From positions 4,739,564 through 4,803,563 of the forward strand of contig NZ_CP041188.1 in the NCBI RefSeq assembly GCF_006517235.1: a stretch of DNA of 64,000 nucleotides, written 5' to 3'. Below the pieces are notes generated by a model. The model ran no database searches and was not told where the DNA came from. It worked only from the letters and a program-made list of their open reading frames with translations. A program made the translations under genes and the position numbers. Positions 17,534 to 26,407 of the stretch are shown piece by piece. The DNA is from Pseudarthrobacter sp. NIBRBAC000502772 (lineage in GTDB: Bacteria > Actinomycetota > Actinomycetes > Actinomycetales > Micrococcaceae). Positions within the stretch are counted from its first letter, which is position 1, and each line of letters starts with the position of its first letter.

Positions 17534-18253
17534 CTGCATTGAGGGAAGAATATCCCCGCCGAGGTCAATGGATCCGGCTGTGTCATCCGTCAGGAAGCTG
17601 AAAATTCTGTTCCGGAAGAGCAATACGTGGCGGCCGGCAATGCTCTCCGCGGCATCGGGGTCGTGTCTTTCATAGGCATCAATCAGCTCCGAGTGGTCCT
17701 TTCGGACCTCAATAAAGTGCTGCTCCAGCGTCTTCCACGACGTGGCACCGCCAAAGGCCAAATAGCCCAACCGTTGTCCGTGATCATGAATCGAACAGGC
17801 GAGGTTGGCTAAGTAGCCGTTGCCCGCCAGCGTGGCCTCCAGCCGATGCAACTCCGCATTGCTGGAGGCCACTTCTTCGGGGCGCTCGTGCTCGATCGCA
17901 CGGATGACTTTGTTTTCCGCTTTCCGCAGCTTGGCAATGCCGGCTGCATTGCATCTCACTGCAACGAGTCGGCCGATCGCCCTGGCTGAGACCATGTGTG
18001 CTTCAAAAAGACTGGATAAATCTTGGATATCGAGGGGCTTCACAAAGAACCCCCTCCTATCAGGATCCGACACTACAAGCCCCTCGGAGACCAGCCGGAA
18101 AAGCGCCTCGCGCGCAGGAGTACGGCTAATACCGAGCATTTCGCTTAGCCCAAGATCATCGATAACGGATCCCGGAGCGAGTTGAAGAGTCATTACCTTC
18201 TTCTTGATCTCGCTATAAGCCCGCTCCATTACCGTTCTGGGACGACTGGCCAT
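17510..18253 (-). CDS. GntR-family regulator, FadR/FCD subgroup
   Basis: A 247-aa transcription factor. The N-terminal winged helix (about 5-75) carries the GntR signature (AYSEIKKKVMTLQLAPG, then LGISRTPAREALFRL). The C-terminal FCD domain (about 85-220) is all-helical with candidate metal/ligand His residues (NAELHRLEATLAG, HFIEVRKDHSELIDAY, AGRHVLLF). It converges on the DUF5943 gene and is the obvious candidate to bind the two AATAC-N5-GTATT palindromes. GTATTACAGCGGTATAC, 15 bp upstream of its start, might be an autoregulatory site but fits the pattern poorly. Confidence 0.88.
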   Translation of the reverse strand: MASRPRTVMERAYSEIKKKVMTLQLAPGSVIDDLGLSEMLGISRTPAREALFRLVSEGLVVSDPDRRGFFVKPLDIQDLSSLFEAHMVSARAIGRLVAVRCNAAGIAKLRKAENKVIRAIEHERPEEVASSNAELHRLEATLAGNGYLANLACSIHDHGQRLGYLAFGGATSWKTLEQHFIEVRKDHSELIDAYERHDPDAAESIAGRHVLLFRNRIFSFLTDDTAGSIDLGGDILPSMQLSRSNTE

Positions 18254-18569
18254 CTCTCCTGCTTCCTGTATTACAGCGGTATACGCACGGCACTATGCTA
18301 CAGAGCGGAACCGGGGCAGAGGTGACAACACTTGAGAATGTCGCTGTCGGGGCCACCGACACTCGCATAACCCTTCGCGGAAAGCGTGCGGCCGACTGCT
18401 AGGCGAACGTGATTGACACTGGAGCATTGGAGGTGCCGTCCTGCCGGACGGCTAGCCCCGAACTTGGCGCGCCCCGTGCAGGCCGCAAGGAAGCAAAACT
18501 GGGCGCAAAGGCGATCGCCCGCGAAATTCAAAAGGTTGAGGCCGCGTAGAAGATATTCAAAAAAGATCC
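18254..18569. other. Intergenic stretch before the fructan regulon; no clear gene
   Basis: Over 300 bp between the GntR start and the first LacI-type operator. It contains a 46-codon plus-strand frame (18409-18549, ending REIQKVEAA) with coding-like composition but no identifiable family or ribosome site, possibly a decayed gene end. Confidence 0.4.
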
Positions 18570-18586
18570 GCTAAAACGCTTGATCA
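18570..18586. promoter_or_regulatory. LacI-type operator A1
   Basis: GCTAAAACGCTTGATCA, a pseudo-palindrome around a central CG typical of LacI-family sites. An identical 17-mer lies upstream of the second GH32-like gene. Its partner site lies 44 bp downstream, centre to centre. Confidence 0.8.
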
Positions 18587-18613
18587 CGACGGCGCCAACA
18601 CCTATCTTTAGCT

Positions 18614-18630
18614 TGATCAAACGCTTAAGC
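18614..18630. promoter_or_regulatory. LacI-type operator A2
   Basis: TGATCAAACGCTTAAGC, the reverse-oriented form of the same operator, 56 bp upstream of the exported GH32 gene. Confidence 0.8.
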
Positions 18631-18686
18631 AGGACCGGGCATCAGAGTTGATGCCTGCAGCTACCACCCTTTGCGAGGAAGCAAAC

Positions 18687-20240
18687 ATGACCCATGATTT
18701 TTCTCGGCGCCACGTCCTGCAAGGCACAGGAGCAGGAGCACTCGCCCTGTTCATGTGCAGCGGCATGCCCATCACGGCCGCCCAGGCCCAGGGATCACTG
18801 CGTGCCGTCTACCACCTGACCCCGCCGTCCGGCTGGCTGTGCGACCCGCAGCGCCCGGTGTATGCCAACGGCGCCCACCACCTGTACTACCTGCACTCCG
18901 GGCAGAACAACGGCCCCGGCGGCTGGGACCACGCCACAACCACCGACGGGGTGACCTTCACCCATCACGGCGTCGCGCTGCCGCTGCAGCCAGACTTTCC
19001 CGTGTGGTCGGGCTCGGCAGTCGTCGACACGTCAGACACTGCGGGCTTCGGCGCGGGGGCCATCGTGGCGCTCGCGACGCAGCCCACCGACAACATCCGC
19101 AAGTACCAGGAGCAGTACCTGTACTGGTCAACCGACGGCGGCTACACCTTTACGGCACTCCCCAATCCGGTGATCGTCAATACCGACGGCCGGACCGCGA
19201 CGACACCGGCGGAGATCGAGAACGCGGAATGGTTCCGCGATCCCAAGATCCACTGGGATGCGGCGCGCGGCGAGTGGGTATGCGTAATCGGCCGAGCTCG
19301 ATACGCAGCGTTCTACACCTCACCGAATTTGCGCGACTGGCAGCTGAAACGCAACTTCGACTACCCGAATCACGCGCTTGGCGGCATCGAGTGCCCCGAC
19401 CTTTTCCAAATGACCGCCAATGACGGAACACGGCACTGGGTGCTCGGCGCCAGCATGGACGCCTACAGCATCGGCCTGCCGATGACCTTCGCCTACTGGA
19501 CAGGCGCCTGGAATGGCGAAGAATTTATCACCAACAACCTCGACCCGCAGTGGCTCGATTGGGGCTGGGACTGGTACGCCGCCGTGACCTGGCCGGCGGT
19601 CGATGCGCCGGACGAGCGACGGTACGCGGTCGCCTGGATGAACAACTGGAAGTACGCCGCGCGCGATGTTCCCACCGATGCCTCCGACGGGTACAACGGC
19701 CAGAACTCGATCGTGCGCGAGCTGCGCCTGGAGCGTCAGCCAGAAGGCTGGTACAGCCTGCTCAGCACCCCGGTCGGGGAGCTCTCAAATTACGTCAGCT
19801 CGACAACCGTGCTGCCCGACCGCACCGTGAACGGGAGCGCAGTGCTGCCGTGGAGCGGCAGCGCCTACGAGCTCGAACTCGACATCTCGTGGGATGCTGC
19901 CGCGAACGTCGGCGTATCGGTGGGGCGCTCCGCCAACGGCACGCGCCACACGAACATCGGCAAGTACGTTGACGAGGTCTATGTCGACCGCGCCCCTTCG
20001 GACCAGGGCGGCTTCTCGCTCGTGCCGTACACCCGTGCGGCGGCGCCCATCGACGCCGCCGCACGAGCAGTGCACCTGCGCATTTTCGTCGACAAACAGA
20101 GCGTCGAAGTCTTCGTCAATGCCGGGCAAACGGTGCTCTCGCAGCAGGTGCACTTCGCAGACGGCGACACCGGAATCTCGCTGTACGCCGACGGCGGCCC
20201 TGCGACCTTCTCCGGAATCACCATCCGCGAATTCAGCTAG
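18687..20240 (+). CDS. Exported GH32 beta-fructosidase (levanase/inulinase type)
   Basis: A 517-aa secreted glycoside hydrolase that releases fructose from fructans. A twin-arginine signal is visible (SRRHVL at 6-11, hydrophobic GAGALALFMC, then AAQAQ), implying folded export. Family 32 motifs are in order: WLCDP with nucleophile D53, WFRDP (184-188 region) and the acid/base in IECPDLF (E235). A C-terminal beta-sandwich follows. Length fits exo-acting fructanases. The chosen ATG has GAGGAA 7 nt upstream; the frame opens 13 codons earlier without a signal. Two LacI-type operators precede it. Levan versus inulin preference cannot be read from sequence. Confidence 0.9.
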   Translation: MTHDFSRRHVLQGTGAGALALFMCSGMPITAAQAQGSLRAVYHLTPPSGWLCDPQRPVYANGAHHLYYLHSGQNNGPGGWDHATTTDGVTFTHHGVALPLQPDFPVWSGSAVVDTSDTAGFGAGAIVALATQPTDNIRKYQEQYLYWSTDGGYTFTALPNPVIVNTDGRTATTPAEIENAEWFRDPKIHWDAARGEWVCVIGRARYAAFYTSPNLRDWQLKRNFDYPNHALGGIECPDLFQMTANDGTRHWVLGASMDAYSIGLPMTFAYWTGAWNGEEFITNNLDPQWLDWGWDWYAAVTWPAVDAPDERRYAVAWMNNWKYAARDVPTDASDGYNGQNSIVRELRLERQPEGWYSLLSTPVGELSNYVSSTTVLPDRTVNGSAVLPWSGSAYELELDISWDAAANVGVSVGRSANGTRHTNIGKYVDEVYVDRAPSDQGGFSLVPYTRAAAPIDAAARAVHLRIFVDKQSVEVFVNAGQTVLSQQVHFADGDTGISLYADGGPATFSGITIREFS

Positions 20241-20400
20241 GACCTGAACCAGGCTGCCGGCCCTCAGGAGCTTCCTGTCGGCCGGCAGTACGCTGTCGTC
20301 CGAAGCTTCCGAAACCGGAGGTCCGGGGGAAGTATGAGGCTGCTTCCGCGCCGTCCGCATCCTCCGGATTAAGACCAGCGAAAGAATAAACCTAAACTTT

Positions 20401-20417
20401 GCTAAAACGCTTGATCA
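20401..20417. promoter_or_regulatory. LacI-type operator B1
   Basis: GCTAAAACGCTTGATCA, identical to site A1 upstream of the exported GH32 gene. Confidence 0.82.
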
Positions 20418-20444
20418 GGTTTCCGATTGGGGCTAGATTACAAG

Positions 20445-20461
20445 TGATCAAACGTTTTAGC
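20445..20461. promoter_or_regulatory. LacI-type operator B2
   Basis: TGATCAAACGTTTTAGC, the most symmetric of the four sites (AAACGTTT core). Its centre is 44 bp from B1, the same spacing as the A1-A2 pair, and its end is only 20 bp from the next start codon. Confidence 0.82.
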
Positions 20462-20481
20462 AGAAATGGACATCAGTGCCG

Positions 20482-21918
20482 ATGAAACGCTCAGTCTTCT
20501 TCCAGCCCTCCGATGGATGGGTTGGCGATCTTATCCCCTTCGAGAAGGACGGGGAGTTCTGGCTCTTCTACCTTCACGAGGTCCGCTCAGACCCGAAGCC
20601 GGGAACGTCGTGGAACCTTGTCACCACCAAAGGCCTCACGCAGTTTGAGGACCAGGGTGTTTCGCTCCACCACGGAAGCGACACCGATCTGGACTTCAAC
20701 GCTTACACGGGCAGCGTCGTCGTCGATGAAAGCGGCAACCACCGCCTGTTCTACACGGGACAGAACCCACGGAACCTCGGACCGGACGGCGTTCCACTGC
20801 AACTGGTCATGCAGGCCACCAGCACCGATGGCATGCAGACCTGGGTGAAGCACCCCGAGCTCACTTTCGGCGCCCCGGACGGCTATGAGTCCGGGGACTG
20901 GCGGGATCCGTTCGTCTTCCGGGATGAGGCGGCAGGCCAGTGGCGGATGCTGCTGGCGGCACGGCACTCCGCAGGACCTGAACGCCGCCGCGGCGTCATT
21001 GCGCAGTGTGTGTCCGATGACCTGGTGAACTGGCGGCACACCGAACCGTTCTGGGATCCGCGCCGCTACATCACGCATGAGTGCCCGGATGTCTTCGCGT
21101 GGGGTGACTGGTGGTACATGGTCTACTCGGAGTTCTCCGAATCGTTCACCACCCGGTACCGCATGGCCAAGAGCCCCGACGGCCCGTGGACGGTACCGGA
21201 CCTGGACAGCATCGACGGGCGCGCCTACTACGCCTCAAAGACCGCGGAGCGGGACGGGCGCCGCTTCTTTTTCGGCTGGATCGCCAGCAAGGACGGCAAC
21301 CGCGACGACGGACCCTGGCAGTGGGCAGGCACGATGTCCGTCCTGGAAGCCCGCCAAAATGCGGACGGAACGCTCGGGTTCGCCTTCGCCGATGAACTGG
21401 TGGACAGCTTCTGGGAGGACGTGCCGGTGTCCCTGGCACACGAACTGCCCACCCGGCTCAACGTCCCGGACGGATACACCGCCGTCGTCTCGGAGGAAGA
21501 CCTGCCCGGCCAGTTTTACGCGAAGGCAGTGCTGGACATTGCCCCCGGGACAACGGAATGCGGTCTGCTGCTGCGCTCAGGGCCGGACGGTGACCAGTCC
21601 TACGTGCTGCGCCTGGAACCGAAGCGCGGCAGGCTGGTCTTCGACCGGTGGCCAAGGACCAGCACCGGAGACGCGCAATGGCACGTCTCCGGCGACATTC
21701 CGTTCCACATCGAGCTGGAACGCCCGTGCGACCTTTCCCCCGGCGAACACACCCTGGAAGTCATCGTCGACGGCGACATCTGCGTTGCCGTCCTGGACCG
21801 GCAGGTGGCCCTCAGCACCAGGATCTACGACTTGCCCGCGGGGCGGATCGGCGTTTTCGCCGGCGAAGGATCCGTCACCGTCACTGAACTTCAAATACGT
21901 CAGCGCACCGACAACTAA
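20482..21918 (+). CDS. Cytoplasmic GH32-like fructosidase
   Basis: A 478-aa protein without a signal peptide, so probably acting on imported fructo-oligosaccharides. The family 32 frame is present but the first motif is divergent: GWVGDLIPF (D16) replaces WMNDPNG. GDWRDPFVF (RDP at 141-143) and THECPDVF (E200) match the transition-state and acid/base motifs. A C-terminal beta-sandwich (about 330-478) is present. The start could also be GTG two codons upstream; neither has a strong ribosome site, and the operator ends only 20 bp away. The transporter genes follow at once. The exact linkage cleaved is uncertain. Confidence 0.82.
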   Translation: MKRSVFFQPSDGWVGDLIPFEKDGEFWLFYLHEVRSDPKPGTSWNLVTTKGLTQFEDQGVSLHHGSDTDLDFNAYTGSVVVDESGNHRLFYTGQNPRNLGPDGVPLQLVMQATSTDGMQTWVKHPELTFGAPDGYESGDWRDPFVFRDEAAGQWRMLLAARHSAGPERRRGVIAQCVSDDLVNWRHTEPFWDPRRYITHECPDVFAWGDWWYMVYSEFSESFTTRYRMAKSPDGPWTVPDLDSIDGRAYYASKTAERDGRRFFFGWIASKDGNRDDGPWQWAGTMSVLEARQNADGTLGFAFADELVDSFWEDVPVSLAHELPTRLNVPDGYTAVVSEEDLPGQFYAKAVLDIAPGTTECGLLLRSGPDGDQSYVLRLEPKRGRLVFDRWPRTSTGDAQWHVSGDIPFHIELERPCDLSPGEHTLEVIVDGDICVAVLDRQVALSTRIYDLPAGRIGVFAGEGSVTVTELQIRQRTDN

Positions 21919-21965
21919 ATAACCACCACCCTCATCCTCCGTTCCAATCAAAGGAGATTGCCCTC

Positions 21966-23300
21966 ATGAAAAAACTCTTCCGTGCTGCCGCTGTCGCAGC
22001 CGTCACCGCCCTGGCTTTGACAGCCTGCGGCGGCGGAGGGTCCAGTGACCCTTCCAACGTCAGCCCCACCGGGGAAATCAAGGCCCGTGAAATCTCGTGG
22101 CTGCTTTCGCGGCCAGCCGACGGGGCCGTCATCAACATCATGAAGAAGCTGGCGGACGAGTACGCCAAAGACCACCCGGGCTTCGAACTGAAGCTCATCA
22201 CCACTCCCGACCGGCCCTCCTACATCCAAAAGCTCGAGACGCTGGCCGCGGCCAACAAGCTCCCCGAGCTCTTCGACACCGACGCCACGCCCTTCGCCCA
22301 GCAGCTGGTCAAACAAGGCAAAATGGTGGACGCCGAAAAGCTGCTGAAGTCCCTGGACGTCTACGACGACTACCGGCCCAGCGCGCTGGATTACCAACGG
22401 TTCGACGACGGGTCCCTGAACATGATCCCGTTCCAGTTCGAGCTGGAGTTCGTCTGGTACAACAAGGCCCTGCTGCAGAAGGCCGGGGTCGCCGTCCCGA
22501 AGTCCCTCGATGACATCCCCGCCATGTGCACCGCCCTGCGCGATGCCGGCATCACCCCCATCGCCATCGACGGCCAGGACCAGTGGCCGCTCGAGCGGTA
22601 CGTCGCCTACCAGCCGTTCCGTGAAGCCGGGCCGGACTTCATCCAGAAGCTCAAGAAGGGCGAAGCGAAGTTCTCTGACCCCGCAGGCCAGAAGACCGTC
22701 GAATGGCTGGCGGCGCTCGGCAAGGCCAAGTGCTTCCAGGATGGCTTCTCATCCCAGGGCTACTCCGACGCCCAGAACCAGTTCACCTCCGGCCAGGCAG
22801 CGATGTACAACATCGGCACCTGGGAACTGCCCAGCCTGGCCACGGACAAGCTGAACCCTGCAGTGCGCGAGGACATCGATTTCTTCACCCTGCCCACCAC
22901 TGCAGGATCCGTCACGGCGGCAAACGAGTTCGTGTCGCCGTCGGGCATTGGAATGGCCGTCAACTCCAAGACCTACGACCCGCTGGTCAGCGACTTCCTG
23001 AAGTTCGCGCTGAAGAAGTACCCGGCCGAGTACGCGGCCACCGGTGCGCTCTCGCCGACCACCAATGTGGAGACCGCCCTGCCGGCCAACGCCACGCCCT
23101 TGTACAAGAAGGCCCTGGAGAAGGCCAACGACCTCGGGGGCAAGCAGGCCATGCCGTGGGACACTCAGCTTGACCCGACAACCAACGGCCGGCTGCAGCA
23201 GGAGCTAGTGCTCCTCGTCCAGGGCAACATCACGCCCGAACAGTTCACCAGCACGATGGACAGCACCATCGCGCAGAACGCCCCGAAGTTCTTCAAGTAA
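21966..23300 (+). CDS. Sugar ABC transporter substrate-binding lipoprotein (CUT1)
   Basis: A 444-aa extracellular solute-binding protein. Signal peptide with lipobox LALTAC (lipid-modified C21) followed by a Gly/Ser spacer. The rest matches family 1 oligosaccharide-binding proteins (FDTDATPFAQQLV, a hinge around LEFVWYNKALLQKAGV, FTSGQAAMYNIGTWELP). It stands first in a binding protein-permease-permease-regulator run after the GH32-like gene, so fructan fragments are the likely ligand. The start has AGGAGA upstream. Confidence 0.92.
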   Translation: MKKLFRAAAVAAVTALALTACGGGGSSDPSNVSPTGEIKAREISWLLSRPADGAVINIMKKLADEYAKDHPGFELKLITTPDRPSYIQKLETLAAANKLPELFDTDATPFAQQLVKQGKMVDAEKLLKSLDVYDDYRPSALDYQRFDDGSLNMIPFQFELEFVWYNKALLQKAGVAVPKSLDDIPAMCTALRDAGITPIAIDGQDQWPLERYVAYQPFREAGPDFIQKLKKGEAKFSDPAGQKTVEWLAALGKAKCFQDGFSSQGYSDAQNQFTSGQAAMYNIGTWELPSLATDKLNPAVREDIDFFTLPTTAGSVTAANEFVSPSGIGMAVNSKTYDPLVSDFLKFALKKYPAEYAATGALSPTTNVETALPANATPLYKKALEKANDLGGKQAMPWDTQLDPTTNGRLQQELVLLVQGNITPEQFTSTMDSTIAQNAPKFFK

Positions 23301-23349
23301 TCACAGCGGTGGGGGCTGCGGCTGCGGCCCCCACCCGAAAGGCCTAGCC

Positions 23350-24231
23350 ATGCTCCCCAACAGGTCACGACTTTCCGTCCTGGTGTTCCTGCTCCCACCC
23401 TTGCTCCTGTACTGCGTCGCCGTGCTGTTCCCCATCGTGCAGTCGCTGTTCCTCAGCTTCTTCTCCTGGAACGGCATCAGCGACATGGAGTTCGTAGGGC
23501 TCGCCAACTACGTGCGGATGCTCACCGCAGACGACATCTTCTGGCGCTCCTTCTTCAACGCCCTCGGATATCTGGCCATCTGCCTGGTGCTGCAGCTCGG
23601 CGGTGCCCTGCTCGTGGCCAGCCTCCTCACCTCGATGCGACGCGGCCGCGAGCTCATCAAGACCCTCTACCTGCTGCCGGCGGTGATCTCCACCGTGGCC
23701 ATCGCGTTCCTCTTCGTGCGCATCTACTCGATCGAACCGGTTGGCCTGCTCAACCAGCTCCTGCACTGGATCGGCCTCGGCGCCCTTGAACGGCCGTGGC
23801 TCTCGGACATCAACACCGTCCTCACCGCAGTATCGGCTCCGGAAGGGTGGCGGTTCACCGGCCTGTACATGCTCATCATCTACGCGGCGCTGCTGTCCGT
23901 CCCGCAGGAACTTGAGGAGGCGGCCCGCCTCGACGGCGCCTCGCGGTGGCAACTGTTCACCAAGATCCGCTTCCCGCACATCATGCCCGTCTGGATCACC
24001 ACCACGATCATGGCAACCACCTACGGCCTGCGCGGCTTCGACATCCCCTACCTCATGACCAACGGCGGCCCCGGACAGTCCTCGGAGCTGCTGACCACCT
24101 ACATGTACAAGACGGCCTTCTCGAGCACCGATTTCGGATACGCCAGCACCATCGCCGTATTCATCGTCGTCGAGTGCCTGGTGGCCGTCGGGCTCATCCT
24201 CTTCCTGCTCAAACGAAAGGCGGACGCATGA
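23350..24231 (+). CDS. Sugar ABC transporter permease, MalF-like
   Basis: A 293-aa inner-membrane permease with six predicted segments and the ATPase-docking EAA loop (LEEAARLDGASRWQLFTKIRFP). It pairs with the following permease, whose start overlaps its stop by ATGA. No ATPase gene is in the cluster, as is usual for CUT1 systems sharing one MsiK-type ATPase encoded elsewhere. Confidence 0.92.
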   Translation: MLPNRSRLSVLVFLLPPLLLYCVAVLFPIVQSLFLSFFSWNGISDMEFVGLANYVRMLTADDIFWRSFFNALGYLAICLVLQLGGALLVASLLTSMRRGRELIKTLYLLPAVISTVAIAFLFVRIYSIEPVGLLNQLLHWIGLGALERPWLSDINTVLTAVSAPEGWRFTGLYMLIIYAALLSVPQELEEAARLDGASRWQLFTKIRFPHIMPVWITTTIMATTYGLRGFDIPYLMTNGGPGQSSELLTTYMYKTAFSSTDFGYASTIAVFIVVECLVAVGLILFLLKRKADA

Positions 24232-25133
24232 CCGCGCCGGCAGCTCCGATCACCAGGCCTGTGGCAGTCCCATCAGACAGCCTGCCGCCGCTCCGCCGCC
24301 GCAAGCCGCCCAGCCTCCACAGCACCCTGTCAAGAGTGCTCATCGCCCTCATCGTCATCGTGCAGGTCTACCCCCTCGCCTGGCTTTTCATCACCAGCCT
24401 CCGCACCGAACACGACTTCGCGACCGGCGACCCCTTCGCACTGCCAAAGTCCCTGACGTGGGATAACTACGCCCGCGCCTTCGAGACGGGCAACCTCTGG
24501 TTGAACATCCTGAACAGTTTCATCGTCACCATGGGAGCCAATGTCCTGATTGTGCTGCTGGGAATGATGGCAGCCTATGCGTTGCAGGTCCTCGGGTTCC
24601 GGTTCAGCAAGTTCGTCCGCAGCCTTTTCCTGGTCGGCATCATCGTGCCCGTCCAGATCGCCCTCGTGCCGCTCTTCATCGACTACTCAACCATCAACCT
24701 GCTCGACACCTACCCGTCGATGATCATTCCCCTGGCCGGCTTCGCCCTTCCGATGTCGATCTACCTTTTCTCGTCGTTCTTTGAATACATCCCCCGGGAA
24801 ACGTACGAGGCCGCGTCCCTTGACGGAGCAGGTCCCTACCGGATCTTCGGACTCATCACGCTGCCCCTTTCGGTAAATACGGTCGTGACGGTCGTCCTGG
24901 TCAACAGCATCTTCATCTGGAACGATTTCATCTTCGCCAACACCTTCGTCCTTTCCGAAGAACTGAAGACCATTCCACTGGGCCTGCAGAACTACATCGG
25001 CGCCATGGGAAAGACGGACTGGACGGCCACGTTTGCCGCCGTCTGCATCACCATCACGCCCCTGCTGCTGGTCTTCCTCGTGCTGAACAAAGCCATGATC
25101 CAGGGCTTGGAGAGCGGTGGGAGCAAGGGATGA
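24228..25133 (+). CDS. Sugar ABC transporter permease, MalG-like
   Basis: A 301-aa permease with six segments and the EAA motif (TYEAASLDGAGPYRIFG). The frame is open almost 100 codons further upstream, but only as a shadow of the preceding permease. The ATG overlapping that stop is preferred and has GAAAGG nearby. It forms the heterodimeric channel with the MalF-like protein for import of fructan-derived oligosaccharides (inferred). Confidence 0.92.
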   Translation: MTAPAAPITRPVAVPSDSLPPLRRRKPPSLHSTLSRVLIALIVIVQVYPLAWLFITSLRTEHDFATGDPFALPKSLTWDNYARAFETGNLWLNILNSFIVTMGANVLIVLLGMMAAYALQVLGFRFSKFVRSLFLVGIIVPVQIALVPLFIDYSTINLLDTYPSMIIPLAGFALPMSIYLFSSFFEYIPRETYEAASLDGAGPYRIFGLITLPLSVNTVVTVVLVNSIFIWNDFIFANTFVLSEELKTIPLGLQNYIGAMGKTDWTATFAAVCITITPLLLVFLVLNKAMIQGLESGGSKG

Positions 25134-25171
25134 CAGCAGGAACAGCCGGATATACTCCTCAAGGAGGGCTC

Positions 25172-26251
25172 ATGAATTCGCAGGAGAATAGTTCGGTCAC
25201 ACCGCTGGGTGCGGCTGCACCCCTCAAACGTCCCGGGCGCCCTCAACCCGTCACGCTCCGGCAGGTAGCCGAGGCCGCCGGCGTTTCGACTGCCACCGTC
25301 TCCCTTGTAGTGAACAAGAAAAAGACTGCCCGGATATCCGACGAAACCCGCCAGCGCGTGCGGGACGCCATCCGGGACCTGGGCTATCGGCCGAACGCCA
25401 TGGCGCAAACCCTGGTCAGCGGGAGTTCGCGGTTCATCGGGCTCGTGGCCGATGCCATTGCCACCACCCCTTTTGCCGGCCAGATCATCCACGGCGCCCA
25501 GGATGAAGCCTGGAAGCACGGCTACGCCCTTCTCATCGCCAACACCGAAGGCAACCGCGAGCTCGAGACGGACGCGATTGCCATGATGCTTGAATACAAG
25601 GTGCGCGGAATCCTCTACTCCACCTGGTTCCACCGGCCCACGGACATCCCGGCCTCCCTGAAGGAGTCGGACTTCGTCCTCGTCAACTGCTTTTCCACGG
25701 AACCAGGCTCCCGGGCCGTGGTCCCGGATGAAGTACAGGGCGGCCGTTCAGCCACGGAGATCCTGCTGAAACACGGCCACCGCCGGATCGCCTTCATCAA
25801 CGCCACCATCCCGGCCCCGGCTAAGGACGGACGACTCCAGGGCTACAGGGAAGCGCTGGAAGCGGAAGGCATCCCGTTCGACGCGGGCCTGGTCCTGGAA
25901 GCCTACCCAGACCAGGAAGGCGGGTACGGGGCGACCGAGGAACTCCTCAAGCGCGAAGCCACTGCCGTGTACTGCTACAACGACCGAATGGCGATGGGGC
26001 TATACGACGGGCTTCGCGAGCACGGGCTCTCCATCCCCGAGGACATAGCAGTGGTGGGATTCGATAACCAGGAAGTCATCGCCGCCCACGTCCGACCCCC
26101 GCTTTCCACCGTCGCTCTCCCCCACTACGAACTGGGCGCAGCCGGAGTGCGGATGCTCCTGGGCCTTGAAGAAGCACCGGCCGCTGACCCCACAAAAATC
26201 CACTGTCCCACCGTGGAACGGAACTCGGTGCGGGCTCTGGCCCCCGCATAG
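25172..26251 (+). CDS. LacI-family repressor of the fructan regulon
   Basis: A 359-aa regulator. The N-terminal DNA-binding domain (about 26-80) shows VTLRQVAEAAGVSTATVSLV and the hinge helix YRPNAMAQTL. The effector domain is the periplasmic-binding-protein type (GLVADAIATTPFAG, FINATIPAPAKDGRLQGY, VVGFDNQ). The ATG chosen has a near-perfect Shine-Dalgarno (AAGGAGG, 5 nt away). An ATG 14 codons earlier overlaps the permease stop but has no such site. It almost certainly binds the four CG-centred operators. No operator is seen directly before this gene, so it is likely regulated through the operon. Confidence 0.92.
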   Translation: MNSQENSSVTPLGAAAPLKRPGRPQPVTLRQVAEAAGVSTATVSLVVNKKKTARISDETRQRVRDAIRDLGYRPNAMAQTLVSGSSRFIGLVADAIATTPFAGQIIHGAQDEAWKHGYALLIANTEGNRELETDAIAMMLEYKVRGILYSTWFHRPTDIPASLKESDFVLVNCFSTEPGSRAVVPDEVQGGRSATEILLKHGHRRIAFINATIPAPAKDGRLQGYREALEAEGIPFDAGLVLEAYPDQEGGYGATEELLKREATAVYCYNDRMAMGLYDGLREHGLSIPEDIAVVGFDNQEVIAAHVRPPLSTVALPHYELGAAGVRMLLGLEEAPAADPTKIHCPTVERNSVRALAPA

Positions 26252-26329
26252 CCGCACCCAGGAATTGGCCTTGTCGTCCCCCATCGAGCGATGACGGCGA
26301 CGAGCCGTGCGTTCGCCCGTACAGCCAGG

Positions 26330-26371
26330 TCGAGCCTGTCGGATTCCGGTGGTGGTTTCCGACAGGCTCGA
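26330..26371. terminator. Hairpin between convergent lacI-type and adk genes
   Basis: Perfect 14-bp arms TCGAGCCTGTCGGA / TCCGACAGGCTCGA with a 14-nt loop. No strong T-run follows, so it may also be a dispersed palindromic repeat acting as a bidirectional stop. Confidence 0.6.
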
Positions 26372-26407
26372 TCACCGCTACTCGTCAGCGGTGCAGGCGG
26401 TTGGGTA

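Noticed and set aside
18268..18284. GTATTACAGCGGTATAC before the GntR gene as a third AATAC-N5-GTATT operator
   Set aside because: Half-sites and spacing differ from the two good copies; resemblance is weak.
18409..18549. 46-codon frame before the first fructan operator
   Set aside because: No ribosome site, no family; kept only as a remark in the intergenic entry.
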